Part shown: positions 25,718 through 33,423 of the stretch, in pieces
Position numbering within the stretch: the stretch's first letter is position 1
Layout of the letters: each line of letters starts with the position of its first letter
DNA from: JASEGV01 sp947085405
GTDB taxonomy: Bacteria; Bacteroidota; Ignavibacteria; UBA10030; BY39
Length of the DNA stretch: 64,000 bases
NCBI GenBank assembly: GCA_947085405.1
Contig: CAMTWO010000033.1
Coordinates: 16,559 to 80,558, forward strand
Reading direction: 5' to 3'
Translations under genes and position numbers: made by a program
The notes under the pieces: model-generated
Databases searched by the model: none
What the model saw: the letters and a program-made list of their open reading frames with translations, nothing else
What the model was told of the DNA's origin: nothing

Positions 25718-25743
25718 ATGGACTCAGAAACAAATAAGTCCAT
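25718..25743 (-). other. Inverted repeat in the moxR leader
   Basis: ATGGACT (25718-25724) and AGTCCAT (25737-25743) form a perfect 7-base stem with a 12-base loop in the predicted 5' leader of the Bat operon. No T-run follows on the minus strand, so it is not a terminator; it may be an operator or an RNA stem. Confidence 0.4.
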
Positions 25744-25764
25744 CATGCTTCAGAAAGCGTTATA

Positions 25765-25793
25765 ATTATATAAAAAAAAGATGAATTTTTCAA
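25765..25793 (-). promoter_or_regulatory. Sigma-70-like promoter of the Bat operon
   Basis: The minus strand carries TTGAAA (25788-25793), a 17-base spacer and TATAAT (25765-25770). The match to a housekeeping promoter is close, and it is placed to give a leader of roughly 80 bases before moxR. Confidence 0.6.
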
Positions 25794-25898
25794 CTTGGGC
25801 TATTCTACGAAGTCGGATAAATAGAGTTTCATTTTAGAAAAGTTTAAAGTAGGACAATTATCACAAAATCCGAATTCCGCAATCTCCAATTCCTTCCG

Positions 25899-25929
25899 TT
25901 GCAATCCTTATAAAAATCATTTATATTTG
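25899..25929 (+). promoter_or_regulatory. Bacteroidota-type promoter of the hydrolase-parA-parB genes
   Basis: TTG at 25899-25901, 20 bases, then TATATTTG at 25922-25929. This fits the TAnnTTTG -7 and TTG -33 pattern known from Bacteroidota. It lies about 44 bases before the ATG at 25973, which is preceded by GGAGG. It faces away from the moxR promoter in the same 293-base gap. Confidence 0.6.
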
Positions 25930-25972
25930 AACGTGCTTTATCAAACAATTTTTTCATAACAACGGAGGTTAT

Positions 25973-26656
25973 ATGTTGAAAATTACATATTACGGTCATT
26001 CGGTTTTTTTGTTGGATGATGGAAAAACTAAATTGATTATCGACCCTTTTCTTGAAGGGAATCCGCTTTCTCCAATCAAAGAAAAGGATGTGAATGTAAA
26101 TTACATCGTTGTAACCCACGGACACGGCGACCATCTTGGCGATGCTGTTGCTATTTCGAAACGCTGCGATGCCCCGATTATCGCTGTGAACGAGTTAGCA
26201 AATTATGTTGCAAGCAAAGGTGCCAAAGCCCACAACATGCACATAGGCGGTGGATTTAATTTCCCATTCGGTCGTGTGAAATTTACAATCGCGCATCACG
26301 GTTCTTCTTCTGGCGAAGGAACTTACACGGGTGAACCATCGGGTGTTTTAGTTACAATGGGTGGCAAAACAGTTTATCACACCGGAGATACAGGATTATT
26401 TTCGGATATGAAATTGATTGGAGAGATGAACCCTGTGGATATTTTGCTTCTTCCAATTGGCGACAACTTCACGATGGGAATTGATGATGCGGTGAAAGCA
26501 GTTGAATTAGTAAATCCTAAATTTGTAGTGCCGATGCATTATAATACTTTCCCTGTGATTGAAGCCGACCCAAATGTTTTTATTGCAAAGGTAAAAGCAA
26601 ATGGATTTAATGGAAAAGTTTTTAATTTTGGTGAAACAGTTGAGATAACGAGTTGA
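25973..26656 (+). CDS. UPF0173 metal-dependent hydrolase (metallo-beta-lactamase fold)
   Basis: 227 residues, the usual length of UPF0173 proteins. The metal-binding motif is H49-G-H51-G-D53-H54. Other family segments are Y-Y-G-H-S, I-I-D-P-F-L, H-T-G-D-T-G-L-F and V-P-M-H-Y-N-T-F-P-V-I. It should hydrolyse an ester or similar bond with two bound metal ions; the physiological substrate is unknown. It is the first gene on the plus side of the strand switch, has a strong GGAGG ribosome site, and its stop codon overlaps the start of parA. Confidence 0.92.
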   Translation: MLKITYYGHSVFLLDDGKTKLIIDPFLEGNPLSPIKEKDVNVNYIVVTHGHGDHLGDAVAISKRCDAPIIAVNELANYVASKGAKAHNMHIGGGFNFPFGRVKFTIAHHGSSSGEGTYTGEPSGVLVTMGGKTVYHTGDTGLFSDMKLIGEMNPVDILLLPIGDNFTMGIDDAVKAVELVNPKFVVPMHYNTFPVIEADPNVFIAKVKANGFNGKVFNFGETVEITS

Positions 26657-27456
26657 GTAAAGTAGTAACAGTAGCAAATCAAAAGGGTGGAGTTGGTAAA
26701 ACAACTACCACGATAAATTTAGCAGCATGTGTAGCAGCGGCTGAAGTTCCGGTTCTGATAATAGATAACGATCCGCAAGCTAATGCTACTTCGGGATTAG
26801 GATTTGATGCTCGAAACGGCGGGAAAAATATTTACGATGTATTAATCGACGATGTAAATCCGTTCGAGGCGATACAGCAAACAAGTATGCCGTTTCTTTC
26901 GCTTCTGCCATCGAGTATAAATTTAGTAGGTGCAGAAATCGAAATGGTAGAAATGGAGAATCGTGAAAAATTGCTTGCGAATGTTGTAGATAGTATCAAA
27001 AATAAGTACAGTTATATTTTTATCGACTGTCCGCCGTCGTTAGGATTGATAACATTGAATTCACTTGTTGCTGCCGATTCAGTTTTGATTCCGGTGCAGT
27101 GCGAGTATTATGCACTTGAAGGGCTGACTCAATTATTGAATACAATCAACATCGTGAAGAAAAACCTGAATCAAAAGTTGGAGATAGAAGGCGTTCTGAT
27201 GACTATGTTCGATGGGAGGCTGCGTCTTTCGAATCAAATTGTTGAAGAGGTTAAAAAATATTTTGGTAACAAAGTTTATCAAACGATTGTGAACAGGAAC
27301 GTTCGCTTGAGCGAAGCCCCCAGTTACGGTAAACCGATTTTGTTATACGATGCTTTATCGAGCGGCTCGAAAAATTATATGAATTTAGCACAAGAATTCT
27401 TATTAAGAAACAATCATTTTCAAACAGAACAGGTAAATAAAGATGTCGAAAATTAA
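26653..27456 (+). CDS. parA: ParA chromosome-partitioning ATPase (Soj)
   Basis: 267 residues. It shows the deviant Walker A K11-G-G-V-G-K-T17 of ParA/MinD ATPases, the N-D-P-Q-A-N-A-T segment, and D-C-P-P-S-L-G-L near 122. It would form ATP-dependent patterns on the nucleoid that move ParB-parS complexes. Translation starts at a TTG that overlaps the TGA of the previous gene (TTGA), giving the standard N-terminus S-K-V-V-T-V-A-N-Q. It overlaps parB by 14 bases, typical of a chromosomal soj-spo0J pair. Confidence 0.96.
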   Translation: MSKVVTVANQKGGVGKTTTTINLAACVAAAEVPVLIIDNDPQANATSGLGFDARNGGKNIYDVLIDDVNPFEAIQQTSMPFLSLLPSSINLVGAEIEMVEMENREKLLANVVDSIKNKYSYIFIDCPPSLGLITLNSLVAADSVLIPVQCEYYALEGLTQLLNTINIVKKNLNQKLEIEGVLMTMFDGRLRLSNQIVEEVKKYFGNKVYQTIVNRNVRLSEAPSYGKPILLYDALSSGSKNYMNLAQEFLLRNNHFQTEQVNKDVEN

Positions 27457-28369
27457 AGGCGGGCTCGGAAAAGGACTTGCTGCATTAATCCGTCCATCAG
27501 CAACAGATGAAGAAACTCCAGCGGTAGTTGAGAGAGAAGTAATAGTTCAAACGGTAACTCGTGAGACTGAAGGCATAATTTTAATAGATGTTGATAAAAT
27601 AAAACCGAATCCGTTTCAACCTCGTGCCGATTTTGATGTGCAAGCACTTGATGGATTAAAGAAATCGATTATCGAAAAAGGAATTATCCAACCGATAACG
27701 GTGCGCCGGAAAGACGGATACTTCGAGTTAATTGCCGGTGAACGAAGAGTGAGAGCTTCGACTGATGCAGGAATCAAACAAATTCCGGCTTACATAATCG
27801 ATGTTAAAACCGATGAAGATATGTTGGAGTTAGCACTTGTCGAAAATCTCCAGCGCGAACATTTGAATTCTATTGAAATTGCAATTTCTTATCAACGTTT
27901 AATCACAGATTGTAATCTCACTTACGAAGAAGTTGCAAAGAGAATCGGGAAGGACAGGACTACAGTAATCAATTTTGTCAGATTGCTGCGGTTACCCGAT
28001 GAAGTTCAGCGCTCGCTCAGGAAGGGACAAATTACGGCAGGGCACGCACGGATGTTAGTAAGTTTACCCGACGAAAAGTTCCAGATGAAATTGTTCCACA
28101 AGATTATTAAGAACGATTTGAATGTCCGTCAGGTTGAAAAATTAGTCCGCGACATTAATAAAAAGCCCGAAACTGAATCTAAAATAGCTGAATTTGTTTC
28201 TGATTCGCCTTTCTCTGATATCGAGCAAAAGCTTCGGCAGGTTTTTGGAACGAAAGTAAAATTGCATCATCGAGCTGATGGAAAAGGTGAAATACTGATT
28301 GAGTATTATTCGAACGACGATTTAGATCGATTAATTGAAATAATGATGGTAATGAAAAACCATTCTTGA
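27443..28369 (+). CDS. parB: ParB chromosome-partitioning protein (Spo0J)
   Basis: 308 residues. The opening K-G-G-L-G-K-G-L-A-A-L is typical. The CTP-binding ParB/Srx domain shows N-P-F-Q-P-R and G-E-R-R-V-R-A, and A-L-V-E-N-L-Q-R-E-H-L-N leads into a helix-turn-helix (Y-E-E-V-A-K-R-I-G-K-D-R-T-T-V). A C-terminal dimerization region ends the protein. It binds parS and recruits condensin with ParA. No sequence resembling the consensus parS palindrome was noticed in the window. All key domains look complete. Confidence 0.96.
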   Translation: MSKIKGGLGKGLAALIRPSATDEETPAVVEREVIVQTVTRETEGIILIDVDKIKPNPFQPRADFDVQALDGLKKSIIEKGIIQPITVRRKDGYFELIAGERRVRASTDAGIKQIPAYIIDVKTDEDMLELALVENLQREHLNSIEIAISYQRLITDCNLTYEEVAKRIGKDRTTVINFVRLLRLPDEVQRSLRKGQITAGHARMLVSLPDEKFQMKLFHKIIKNDLNVRQVEKLVRDINKKPETESKIAEFVSDSPFSDIEQKLRQVFGTKVKLHHRADGKGEILIEYYSNDDLDRLIEIMMVMKNHS

Positions 28370-28383
28370 AAGGAAATTAAAAA

Positions 28384-28773
28384 ATGAGAAAAAAAATTTA
28401 TACTGAAAATGCCCCCGCGCCTATTGGTCCTTACAGCCAGGCAATGATTGGTTCAGGTTGTTTTCTATTTACAGCAGGGCAGATACCGATTGATCCTGCA
28501 TCGGGACAAATTGTTACCGGTGATATAAAAGCACAAACCAATCAGGTATTAAAAAACTTAGCCGCAATTTTAGAAGCCGGTGGTGCAACTCTGCAAACGG
28601 TTCTGAAAACAACTGTCTATCTAACAGATATGAACGAGTTTGCCGGAATGAATGAAGTTTACGGAGAATTTTTTTCGGATTCTCCACCCGCCAGAACAAC
28701 AGTACAAGTATCACGACTACCACGAGATGTGAAAGTGGAAATAGAAGCATTGGCATTAGTAGTGAACGCCTGA
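28384..28773 (+). CDS. ridA: RidA/YjgF enamine-imine deaminase
   Basis: 129 residues, standard length. It carries A-P-A-P-I-G-P-Y-S-Q-A near the start, and P-P-A-R-T-T-V-Q-V with the catalytic-type arginine followed by V-E-I-E-A-L-A. Family members hydrolyse reactive enamines and imines such as 2-aminoacrylate made by PLP enzymes, acting as homotrimers in the cytoplasm. It starts 14 bases after parB with AAAGGAAA as ribosome site, so it may be co-transcribed with parAB. No regulatory link is evident. Confidence 0.94.
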   Translation: MRKKIYTENAPAPIGPYSQAMIGSGCFLFTAGQIPIDPASGQIVTGDIKAQTNQVLKNLAAILEAGGATLQTVLKTTVYLTDMNEFAGMNEVYGEFFSDSPPARTTVQVSRLPRDVKVEIEALALVVNA

Positions 28774-28791
28774 TTAAATACGACTCGAATT

Positions 28792-29358
28792 ATGTTTCAA
28801 CCGAAAATACCTGGCTGTATTTTGTTTTTATTATTTTTTTTTATAAGTGCTGGTGCTCAACCAAGTTTGTTCAGTGACTTGAGCTTGAAAGATGATTCAT
28901 TGCAAGTAGTCGCCAAAGGATTAAATCAAGTTGAGGTATTTAAGACCGACACAAAATCAACCACGTTTGCGATGTTGTTATCAGCCGGTTTGCCGGGTGC
29001 TGGGCAGTTTTACAACGAATCATACTGGAAGATACCGGTGATTCTCGGTTTAGCAGGTTACTGGGGTTATGAATGGGTAGGTTTAAATAGGGAGTATAAA
29101 AATTATAAAAACCTTTATTCTGAAAGTTTAATCAAACTCCCGCCATCTGGAAATTACCAGTATCGAACCATCCGCGATTTTTACAGAGGCGAGCGGGATA
29201 AGTTTGCCTGGTATTTAGGTATTTTATATGTGGTAAATATATTGGATGCTTATGTAGATGCGAGCTTATTTGAGTTCAGTGTTGATGATAATTTGGCGAA
29301 TTCTACATATCTCAATTATTCTGCTGGTTTGAAATTAAGGATTTTTTTTTCAAACTAA
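28792..29358 (+). CDS. DUF5683-like membrane protein
   Basis: 188 residues with a signal peptide (L-F-L-L-F-F-F-I-S-A-G-A-Q). A hydrophobic segment has the family motif L-S-A-G-L-P-G-A-G-Q-F-Y-N-E-S-Y-W-K-I-P, then G-Y-W-G-Y-E-W. Another hydrophobic stretch sits at Y-L-G-I-L-Y-V-V-N-I-L-D-A-Y-V-D-A. The pattern is that of the DUF5683 envelope proteins common in Bacteroidota and often found near parB. No biochemical role is known. It lies 18 bases after ridA. Confidence 0.75.
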   Translation: MFQPKIPGCILFLLFFFISAGAQPSLFSDLSLKDDSLQVVAKGLNQVEVFKTDTKSTTFAMLLSAGLPGAGQFYNESYWKIPVILGLAGYWGYEWVGLNREYKNYKNLYSESLIKLPPSGNYQYRTIRDFYRGERDKFAWYLGILYVVNILDAYVDASLFEFSVDDNLANSTYLNYSAGLKLRIFFSN

Positions 29359-29366
29359 AGTAATAG

Positions 29367-29395
29367 TTGACAATAACGATATAAAGCCTTATATT
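29367..29395 (+). promoter_or_regulatory. Promoter of the T9SS-exported gene
   Basis: TTGACA (29367-29372), 17 bases, TATATT (29390-29395). This is close to the sigma-70 consensus, and the TTG to TATATT spacing also fits the Bacteroidota pattern. It lies about 50 bases before the ATG at 29445. Confidence 0.6.
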
Positions 29396-29444
29396 ATTGC
29401 AGTTAGTAACATGTAAATTTCAATTAAAAAAGAAAGGATTCAAA

Positions 29445-30722
29445 ATGATGAGACTAATTGCAAACACTTTTGTATTATTCGCAATTTTATTAGTAATTTT
29501 TAGTTTCCCCTTAGCTGCTCAAATTTCAATTTCTCCAACTGAATTAAATTTTGGTAGTGTGTATATCGAATCGACCTGGACCGACAGTGTTACAGTTACA
29601 AATACCGGCAGTGGAAATTTGAATATTACTTCTGTTAATTCTACCAATAGCCAATTCAGCGTATTGCCTGCGAACGCTGTGGTAGCACCATTAACAAGCC
29701 AAAAATTTGCTATAACTTTTGCACCTACCACTGCAGGATTAAAATCTGGTTATATCGTATTTTTACACAATGGAGCCACAGGTCGTGATTCTGTTTCAGT
29801 TAGAGGCACAGGCATAATTACAATTGCCGGAGCCAGGGCATTACCAGACAGCTCCGAAGTAATTATAGAAGGTGTCATCACTCGTGGTATGGGTGCATTC
29901 ACACGCATACAAGATGCAACTGCCGGAATCGTTATACGTAAAACGAGCGGTACATTTTTTGACGATCTCGCTTTAGGTGCTTTAAGGGCAGGCGATAAGA
30001 TAAGGGTTACAGGGAAAACTTCTCAGTTCAGGCAATTAAAACAAATCAACGAAGCTCTTTTATTAAGCTGGGAACGACTTTCACGGGATAATCCGCTGCC
30101 GACCCCACAACTTGTAACGCTTGCTGAAATTGCTGCTAATGGCGAACAATACGAAAGCGAACTCATCAAAGTAACTGATATGATTATCGATCCCGCCGGT
30201 GATATAAATTTCGTTGCAGCAAAAACTTATAATATCACAGACCTTTCAAGTCCGACAAGCCCGGTTGTTTTACGGACTCCAAGCGCCGCCGATTCAGACA
30301 TTGATGGTACACCGATTCCAACAGTAAAATGTGTATTCACAGGTGTTTTAGGACAGTTCCACACGAGCAACCCTGCGGCTGGATACCAGCTAAGCCCTGT
30401 GCTTGCATCAGATGTAACAATACAGGTAAACGTCAATGAACCTAACGTATTACCGGTTAAATATTCGTTGAATGGTAACTATCCTAATCCGTTCAACCCC
30501 ACGACTAAAATATCTTTCGATCTTCCTAAGTCAACAAATATAAGTTTGACGGTTTATAATTTATTAGGTCAGAAAGTAAAAGACTTAATCACCAATAAAA
30601 ATTATGGAGCCGGGAGACATGAAGTTTCATTCGACGCTTCCGGTTATTCAACCGGTGTATATCTTTACAAATTATCATCACCCGAGTTTACGGCTGTTAA
30701 GAAGATGATCCTTAGTAAGTAA
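29445..30722 (+). CDS. Secreted protein with Hydin-like and OB-like domains and a T9SS sorting tail
   Basis: About 425 residues. A signal peptide (L-F-A-I-L-L-V-I-F-S-F-P-L-A-A-Q) is followed by an Ig-like choice-of-anchor D/Hydin domain (I-S-P-T-E-L-N-F-G-S-V... F-A-P-T-T-A-G). Next is a DUF5689/OB-fold-like domain (V-I-I-E-G-V-I-T-R-G... G-D-K-I-R-V-T-G-K). The protein ends in a type IX sorting domain (N-Y-P-N-P-F-N-P-T-T-K-I to the final K-K-M-I-L-S-K). It should be exported through the outer membrane and processed at the tail. The ATG at 29445 with AAAGGA upstream was chosen over an in-frame TTG at 29397. Its binding target is unknown. Confidence 0.85.
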   Translation: MMRLIANTFVLFAILLVIFSFPLAAQISISPTELNFGSVYIESTWTDSVTVTNTGSGNLNITSVNSTNSQFSVLPANAVVAPLTSQKFAITFAPTTAGLKSGYIVFLHNGATGRDSVSVRGTGIITIAGARALPDSSEVIIEGVITRGMGAFTRIQDATAGIVIRKTSGTFFDDLALGALRAGDKIRVTGKTSQFRQLKQINEALLLSWERLSRDNPLPTPQLVTLAEIAANGEQYESELIKVTDMIIDPAGDINFVAAKTYNITDLSSPTSPVVLRTPSAADSDIDGTPIPTVKCVFTGVLGQFHTSNPAAGYQLSPVLASDVTIQVNVNEPNVLPVKYSLNGNYPNPFNPTTKISFDLPKSTNISLTVYNLLGQKVKDLITNKNYGAGRHEVSFDASGYSTGVYLYKLSSPEFTAVKKMILSK

Positions 30723-30753
30723 AAAATATTGGTTTGCTAAAATCTTTGTTAAT

Positions 30754-30787
30754 AAAAGCCGGCTTATTGAAAGATGAGTCGGCTTTT
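30754..30787 (+). terminator. Rho-independent terminator after the T9SS-exported gene
   Basis: AAAAGCCGGCT (30754-30764) pairs with AGTCGGCTTTT (30777-30787), one G-T wobble, then CTATTTT. It lies about 30 bases past the stop codon. Confidence 0.8.
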
Positions 30788-30852
30788 CTATTTTGTAAGG
30801 AATTAAGTATATTTCTCAAAATTGTTAAACACTGATATGATCGAGGAATAAA

Positions 30853-31833
30853 ATGCTCAACTATATTTGGCTTTCATTAATTGTAATCGGAATATTAGTC
30901 GCAGTTACAATTGATTTCAGAGATATTTCGACCGACAAATTCCGCAATGGAGAAGAAATACAAACAGAGTTAATTTTTGATTCTCCGCCTCCACAACTTG
31001 AAAAGGGGAAACACTACAAGTGTAATATTTCGATTTCCGTAGCAGAGATGCAAAAGATTTATGGAATACGATTATCTCAAAATCTTGTTCAGGAAGCTGA
31101 GATAATAGTCTCGAATTCGGGTGAAGCAGCTATTAAAATTTCAACCGATGAACAAAGTCCGACAATCTGGAGAGAGCACGCCGGCGCTCAACGCAAAAAT
31201 GGCGACATACTGCAAGGAAAAGTACGTATCACTCGGATGTCGGGAAACGGTTTCGTTGCAGTATTAATTCTTGACCCTGTAAAATTCGTAAAATTAAATT
31301 CAGTTACTAACGACGGCATTGTTCGTTACGCAAAAACAGCAGTAGAATTGGCAATCGGGTTAATCGGTATTATGGCCCTCTGGTTAGGGGTGATGAAAAT
31401 CGCCGAAGCATCGGGATTAATTACAAAACTTGCAGGTTTTCTGAAACCTGTTACAACTCGCTTGTTCCCCGATGTTCCGCCCGAACATCCTGCAATGGGG
31501 GCAATGATTATGAATATATCCGCAAACATGTTAGGACTTGCCAATGCTGCTACTCCACTCGGCTTAAAAGCAATGGAAGAGTTAAACAAGCTCAATAAAA
31601 AACTTGGAACAGCAACCGATGCAATGTGTACTTTTCTGGTTATAAATACGAGTAATGTTCAGTTAATACCTGCAACTGTCATCGCCATACGGGCTGCCGC
31701 CGGTTCCACAAATCCGACTGAGATTTTAGGTGCGGTAATAGTGGCGACTACAGTCAGTACGATAATAGGAGTAACGGTTGTGAAACTGTTTGCAAAACTC
31801 AAAGTGTTTAAGAAGCAGTTGGAGGTGGCATGA
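30853..31833 (+). CDS. spmA: SpmA-like nucleoside-recognition (Gate) domain membrane protein
   Basis: 326 residues. The C-terminal 190 residues match spore maturation protein A: A-V-E-L-A-I-G-L-I-G-I-M-A-L-W-L-G-V-M, F-P-D-V-P-P-E-H-P-A-M-G-A-M, N-I-S-A-N-M-L-G-L-A-N-A-A-T-P-L-G and S-N-V-Q-L-I-P. Unlike the compact Bacillus SpmA (about 195 residues), it carries about 130 mainly beta, probably extracytoplasmic residues between the first helix and the Gate domain. It is encoded with SpmB (four-base overlap), and the pair likely works as one membrane complex. This organism is not expected to sporulate, so the name reflects homology only. Confidence 0.88.
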   Translation: MLNYIWLSLIVIGILVAVTIDFRDISTDKFRNGEEIQTELIFDSPPPQLEKGKHYKCNISISVAEMQKIYGIRLSQNLVQEAEIIVSNSGEAAIKISTDEQSPTIWREHAGAQRKNGDILQGKVRITRMSGNGFVAVLILDPVKFVKLNSVTNDGIVRYAKTAVELAIGLIGIMALWLGVMKIAEASGLITKLAGFLKPVTTRLFPDVPPEHPAMGAMIMNISANMLGLANAATPLGLKAMEELNKLNKKLGTATDAMCTFLVINTSNVQLIPATVIAIRAAAGSTNPTEILGAVIVATTVSTIIGVTVVKLFAKLKVFKKQLEVA

Positions 31834-32372
31834 ATACGTTCGTGAATATTATTCAAACATTATCGGTAATCGCAATTCCTTCAATTATTTTTTTCATAGT
31901 TACTTACGGTATAATCAAAAAGGTAAAGATATACGAAGTCTTCGTCGAAGGTGCTAAAGAAGGATTCAATGTTGGAGTGCGCATCATTCCATATCTCGTT
32001 GCTATGTTGGTTGCAATCGGAATATTTCGGGCAAGCGGAGCGATGGATTTTTTAGCATTAATCATTTCTCCAATTACAAATTTAATAGGTATGCCTGCTG
32101 AAGCTTTACCGATGGCTATTATGCGTCCGCTATCCGGCTCTGGTGCTTTGGGGGTGATGAGTGAGACCATAAATACCCACGGTGCCGATTCTTTAATCGG
32201 TCGGATGGTTTCAGTTATGATGGGCAGCGGCGAGACAACCTTCTATGTATTGGCAATTTATTTCGGTTCTGTAAGTATTACAAAAACAAGGCACGCAGTT
32301 CCCGCCGGAATTATAGCCGACGTTGCTGGAATAATAACTTCGGTATGGCTTGTGAACCTAATTTTTGGATAA
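31830..32372 (+). CDS. spmB: SpmB-like nucleoside-recognition (Gate) domain membrane protein
   Basis: 180 residues, normal for SpmB, with four to five hydrophobic helices. Family motifs are F-V-E-G-A-K-E-G-F, I-I-P-Y-L-V-A-M-L-V-A-I, R-P-L-S-G-S-G-A-L-G, M-G-S-G-E-T-T-F-Y and T-R-H-A-V-P-A-G. It overlaps spmA by four bases (ATGA) behind a GGAGG ribosome site. SpmA/SpmB pairs are widespread in non-sporulating bacteria, where the transported or sensed molecule is unknown. Confidence 0.92.
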   Translation: MNTFVNIIQTLSVIAIPSIIFFIVTYGIIKKVKIYEVFVEGAKEGFNVGVRIIPYLVAMLVAIGIFRASGAMDFLALIISPITNLIGMPAEALPMAIMRPLSGSGALGVMSETINTHGADSLIGRMVSVMMGSGETTFYVLAIYFGSVSITKTRHAVPAGIIADVAGIITSVWLVNLIFG

Positions 32373-32401
32373 ATAAATATTTACCAAATCGACTTTTTTC
32401 C

Positions 32402-32431
32402 TTGATTTTTTAAAACTTCTTGCCTATATTG
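32402..32431 (+). promoter_or_regulatory. Bacteroidota-type promoter of the proline dehydrogenase gene
   Basis: TTG at 32402-32404, 20 bases, TATATTG at 32425-32431, about 48 bases before the ATG. Same pattern as the elements at 25899 and 39339. Confidence 0.5.
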
Positions 32432-32479
32432 ACGAAGGTTTTTTGGAAAAACTAATTACTAATCGTATTTAAAAGAACA

Positions 32480-33391
32480 ATGCATTTACTAAATAAGCTG
32501 ATTGTAGCAACAATTCCTGCCATTCCACGCCCACTTGTCCGTTTTTTTGCCAACCGTTATATCGCAGGTGAAGAATTGAGCGACGCCGTGAAGACCGTGA
32601 AAAGCTTCAATAAACTTAATATGGTCGCAACGATGGATGTGCTTGGCGAGTCGATTACTAAAAAAGAAGAAGCCGAAAGTGCAACTCACGCTGCTCTCCA
32701 AACCCTTAAAATTATCAATGATGAAAAACTTAATTCCAATTTATCAATCAAACTTACTCAATTAGGTTTGCAGCTCGATAAAAATTATTGTCTCGAAAAT
32801 GTACGTAAAATTGTTCGGACTGCTAGCGAGTTTAATAATTTTGTACGCATAGATATGGAAGACTCAAGTTGTACCGATGATACTCTCGATATTTATATCA
32901 AGGTCAGGGAAGAGTATAAGAATGTCGGAATAGTTTTACAGTCATACTTACATCGCACAGAAACGGATGCTGTAAAATTGATGGACCGTGGGTTTATGAA
33001 TTTCCGTTTATGCAAAGGAATATACGTTGAACCTGAAACCATCGCGTTTAAGAAAAAGCAGGAAATAAATAATAATTTCAATAAAGTTTTAAAGACGATG
33101 TTAGAACGAAAAGCTTACGTAGGCATTGCAACTCACGACGAAGAGTTAGTTGAATACGCTTATAAATTAATTTCCGATATGAAGCTACAAAAAAACGAGT
33201 ATGAGTTTCAGATGTTGTTAGGTGTCCGCCCTGAATTGCGTTCACAGATTGTACGAGCAGGGCACCGGTTGCGGGTTTATGTCCCATACGGACATCATTG
33301 GTATAAATATTCAATAAGAAGGTTCAAAGAAAATCCGCAAATAGCCGGTTATGTATTCAAGAGTTTGTTCACAAGTAATAAAATAAATTAA
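32480..33391 (+). CDS. Proline dehydrogenase (monofunctional, PutA-type PRODH domain)
   Basis: 303 residues forming one FAD-dependent PRODH barrel, the length of monofunctional bacterial enzymes. It oxidizes L-proline to pyrroline-5-carboxylate and passes electrons to the quinone pool. Visible features are N-M-V-A-T-M-D-V-L-G-E, R-I-D-M-E-D-S, V-L-Q-S-Y-L-H-R-T, R-L-C-K-G, A-T-H-D-E and the C-terminal V-P-Y-G-H-H-W-Y-K-Y-S-I-R-R-F-K-E, which holds the substrate-binding Y-x-x-R-R. The P5C dehydrogenase is not in the window. It precedes an oligopeptide transporter, so both could serve peptide use. Confidence 0.93.
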   Translation: MHLLNKLIVATIPAIPRPLVRFFANRYIAGEELSDAVKTVKSFNKLNMVATMDVLGESITKKEEAESATHAALQTLKIINDEKLNSNLSIKLTQLGLQLDKNYCLENVRKIVRTASEFNNFVRIDMEDSSCTDDTLDIYIKVREEYKNVGIVLQSYLHRTETDAVKLMDRGFMNFRLCKGIYVEPETIAFKKKQEINNNFNKVLKTMLERKAYVGIATHDEELVEYAYKLISDMKLQKNEYEFQMLLGVRPELRSQIVRAGHRLRVYVPYGHHWYKYSIRRFKENPQIAGYVFKSLFTSNKIN

Positions 33392-33423
33392 CTAAATTAA
33401 AAATCATTTAAGGAGAAAAACTT

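Noticed and set aside
25680..25972. Replication origin at the strand switch
   Set aside because: No cluster of DnaA-box-like 9-mers and no dnaA or typical origin genes in the gap; TTATCACA near 25858 is a single imperfect match.
30853..32372. SpmA/SpmB as evidence of sporulation
   Set aside because: The pair is common in non-sporulating bacteria and no other sporulation gene is present.
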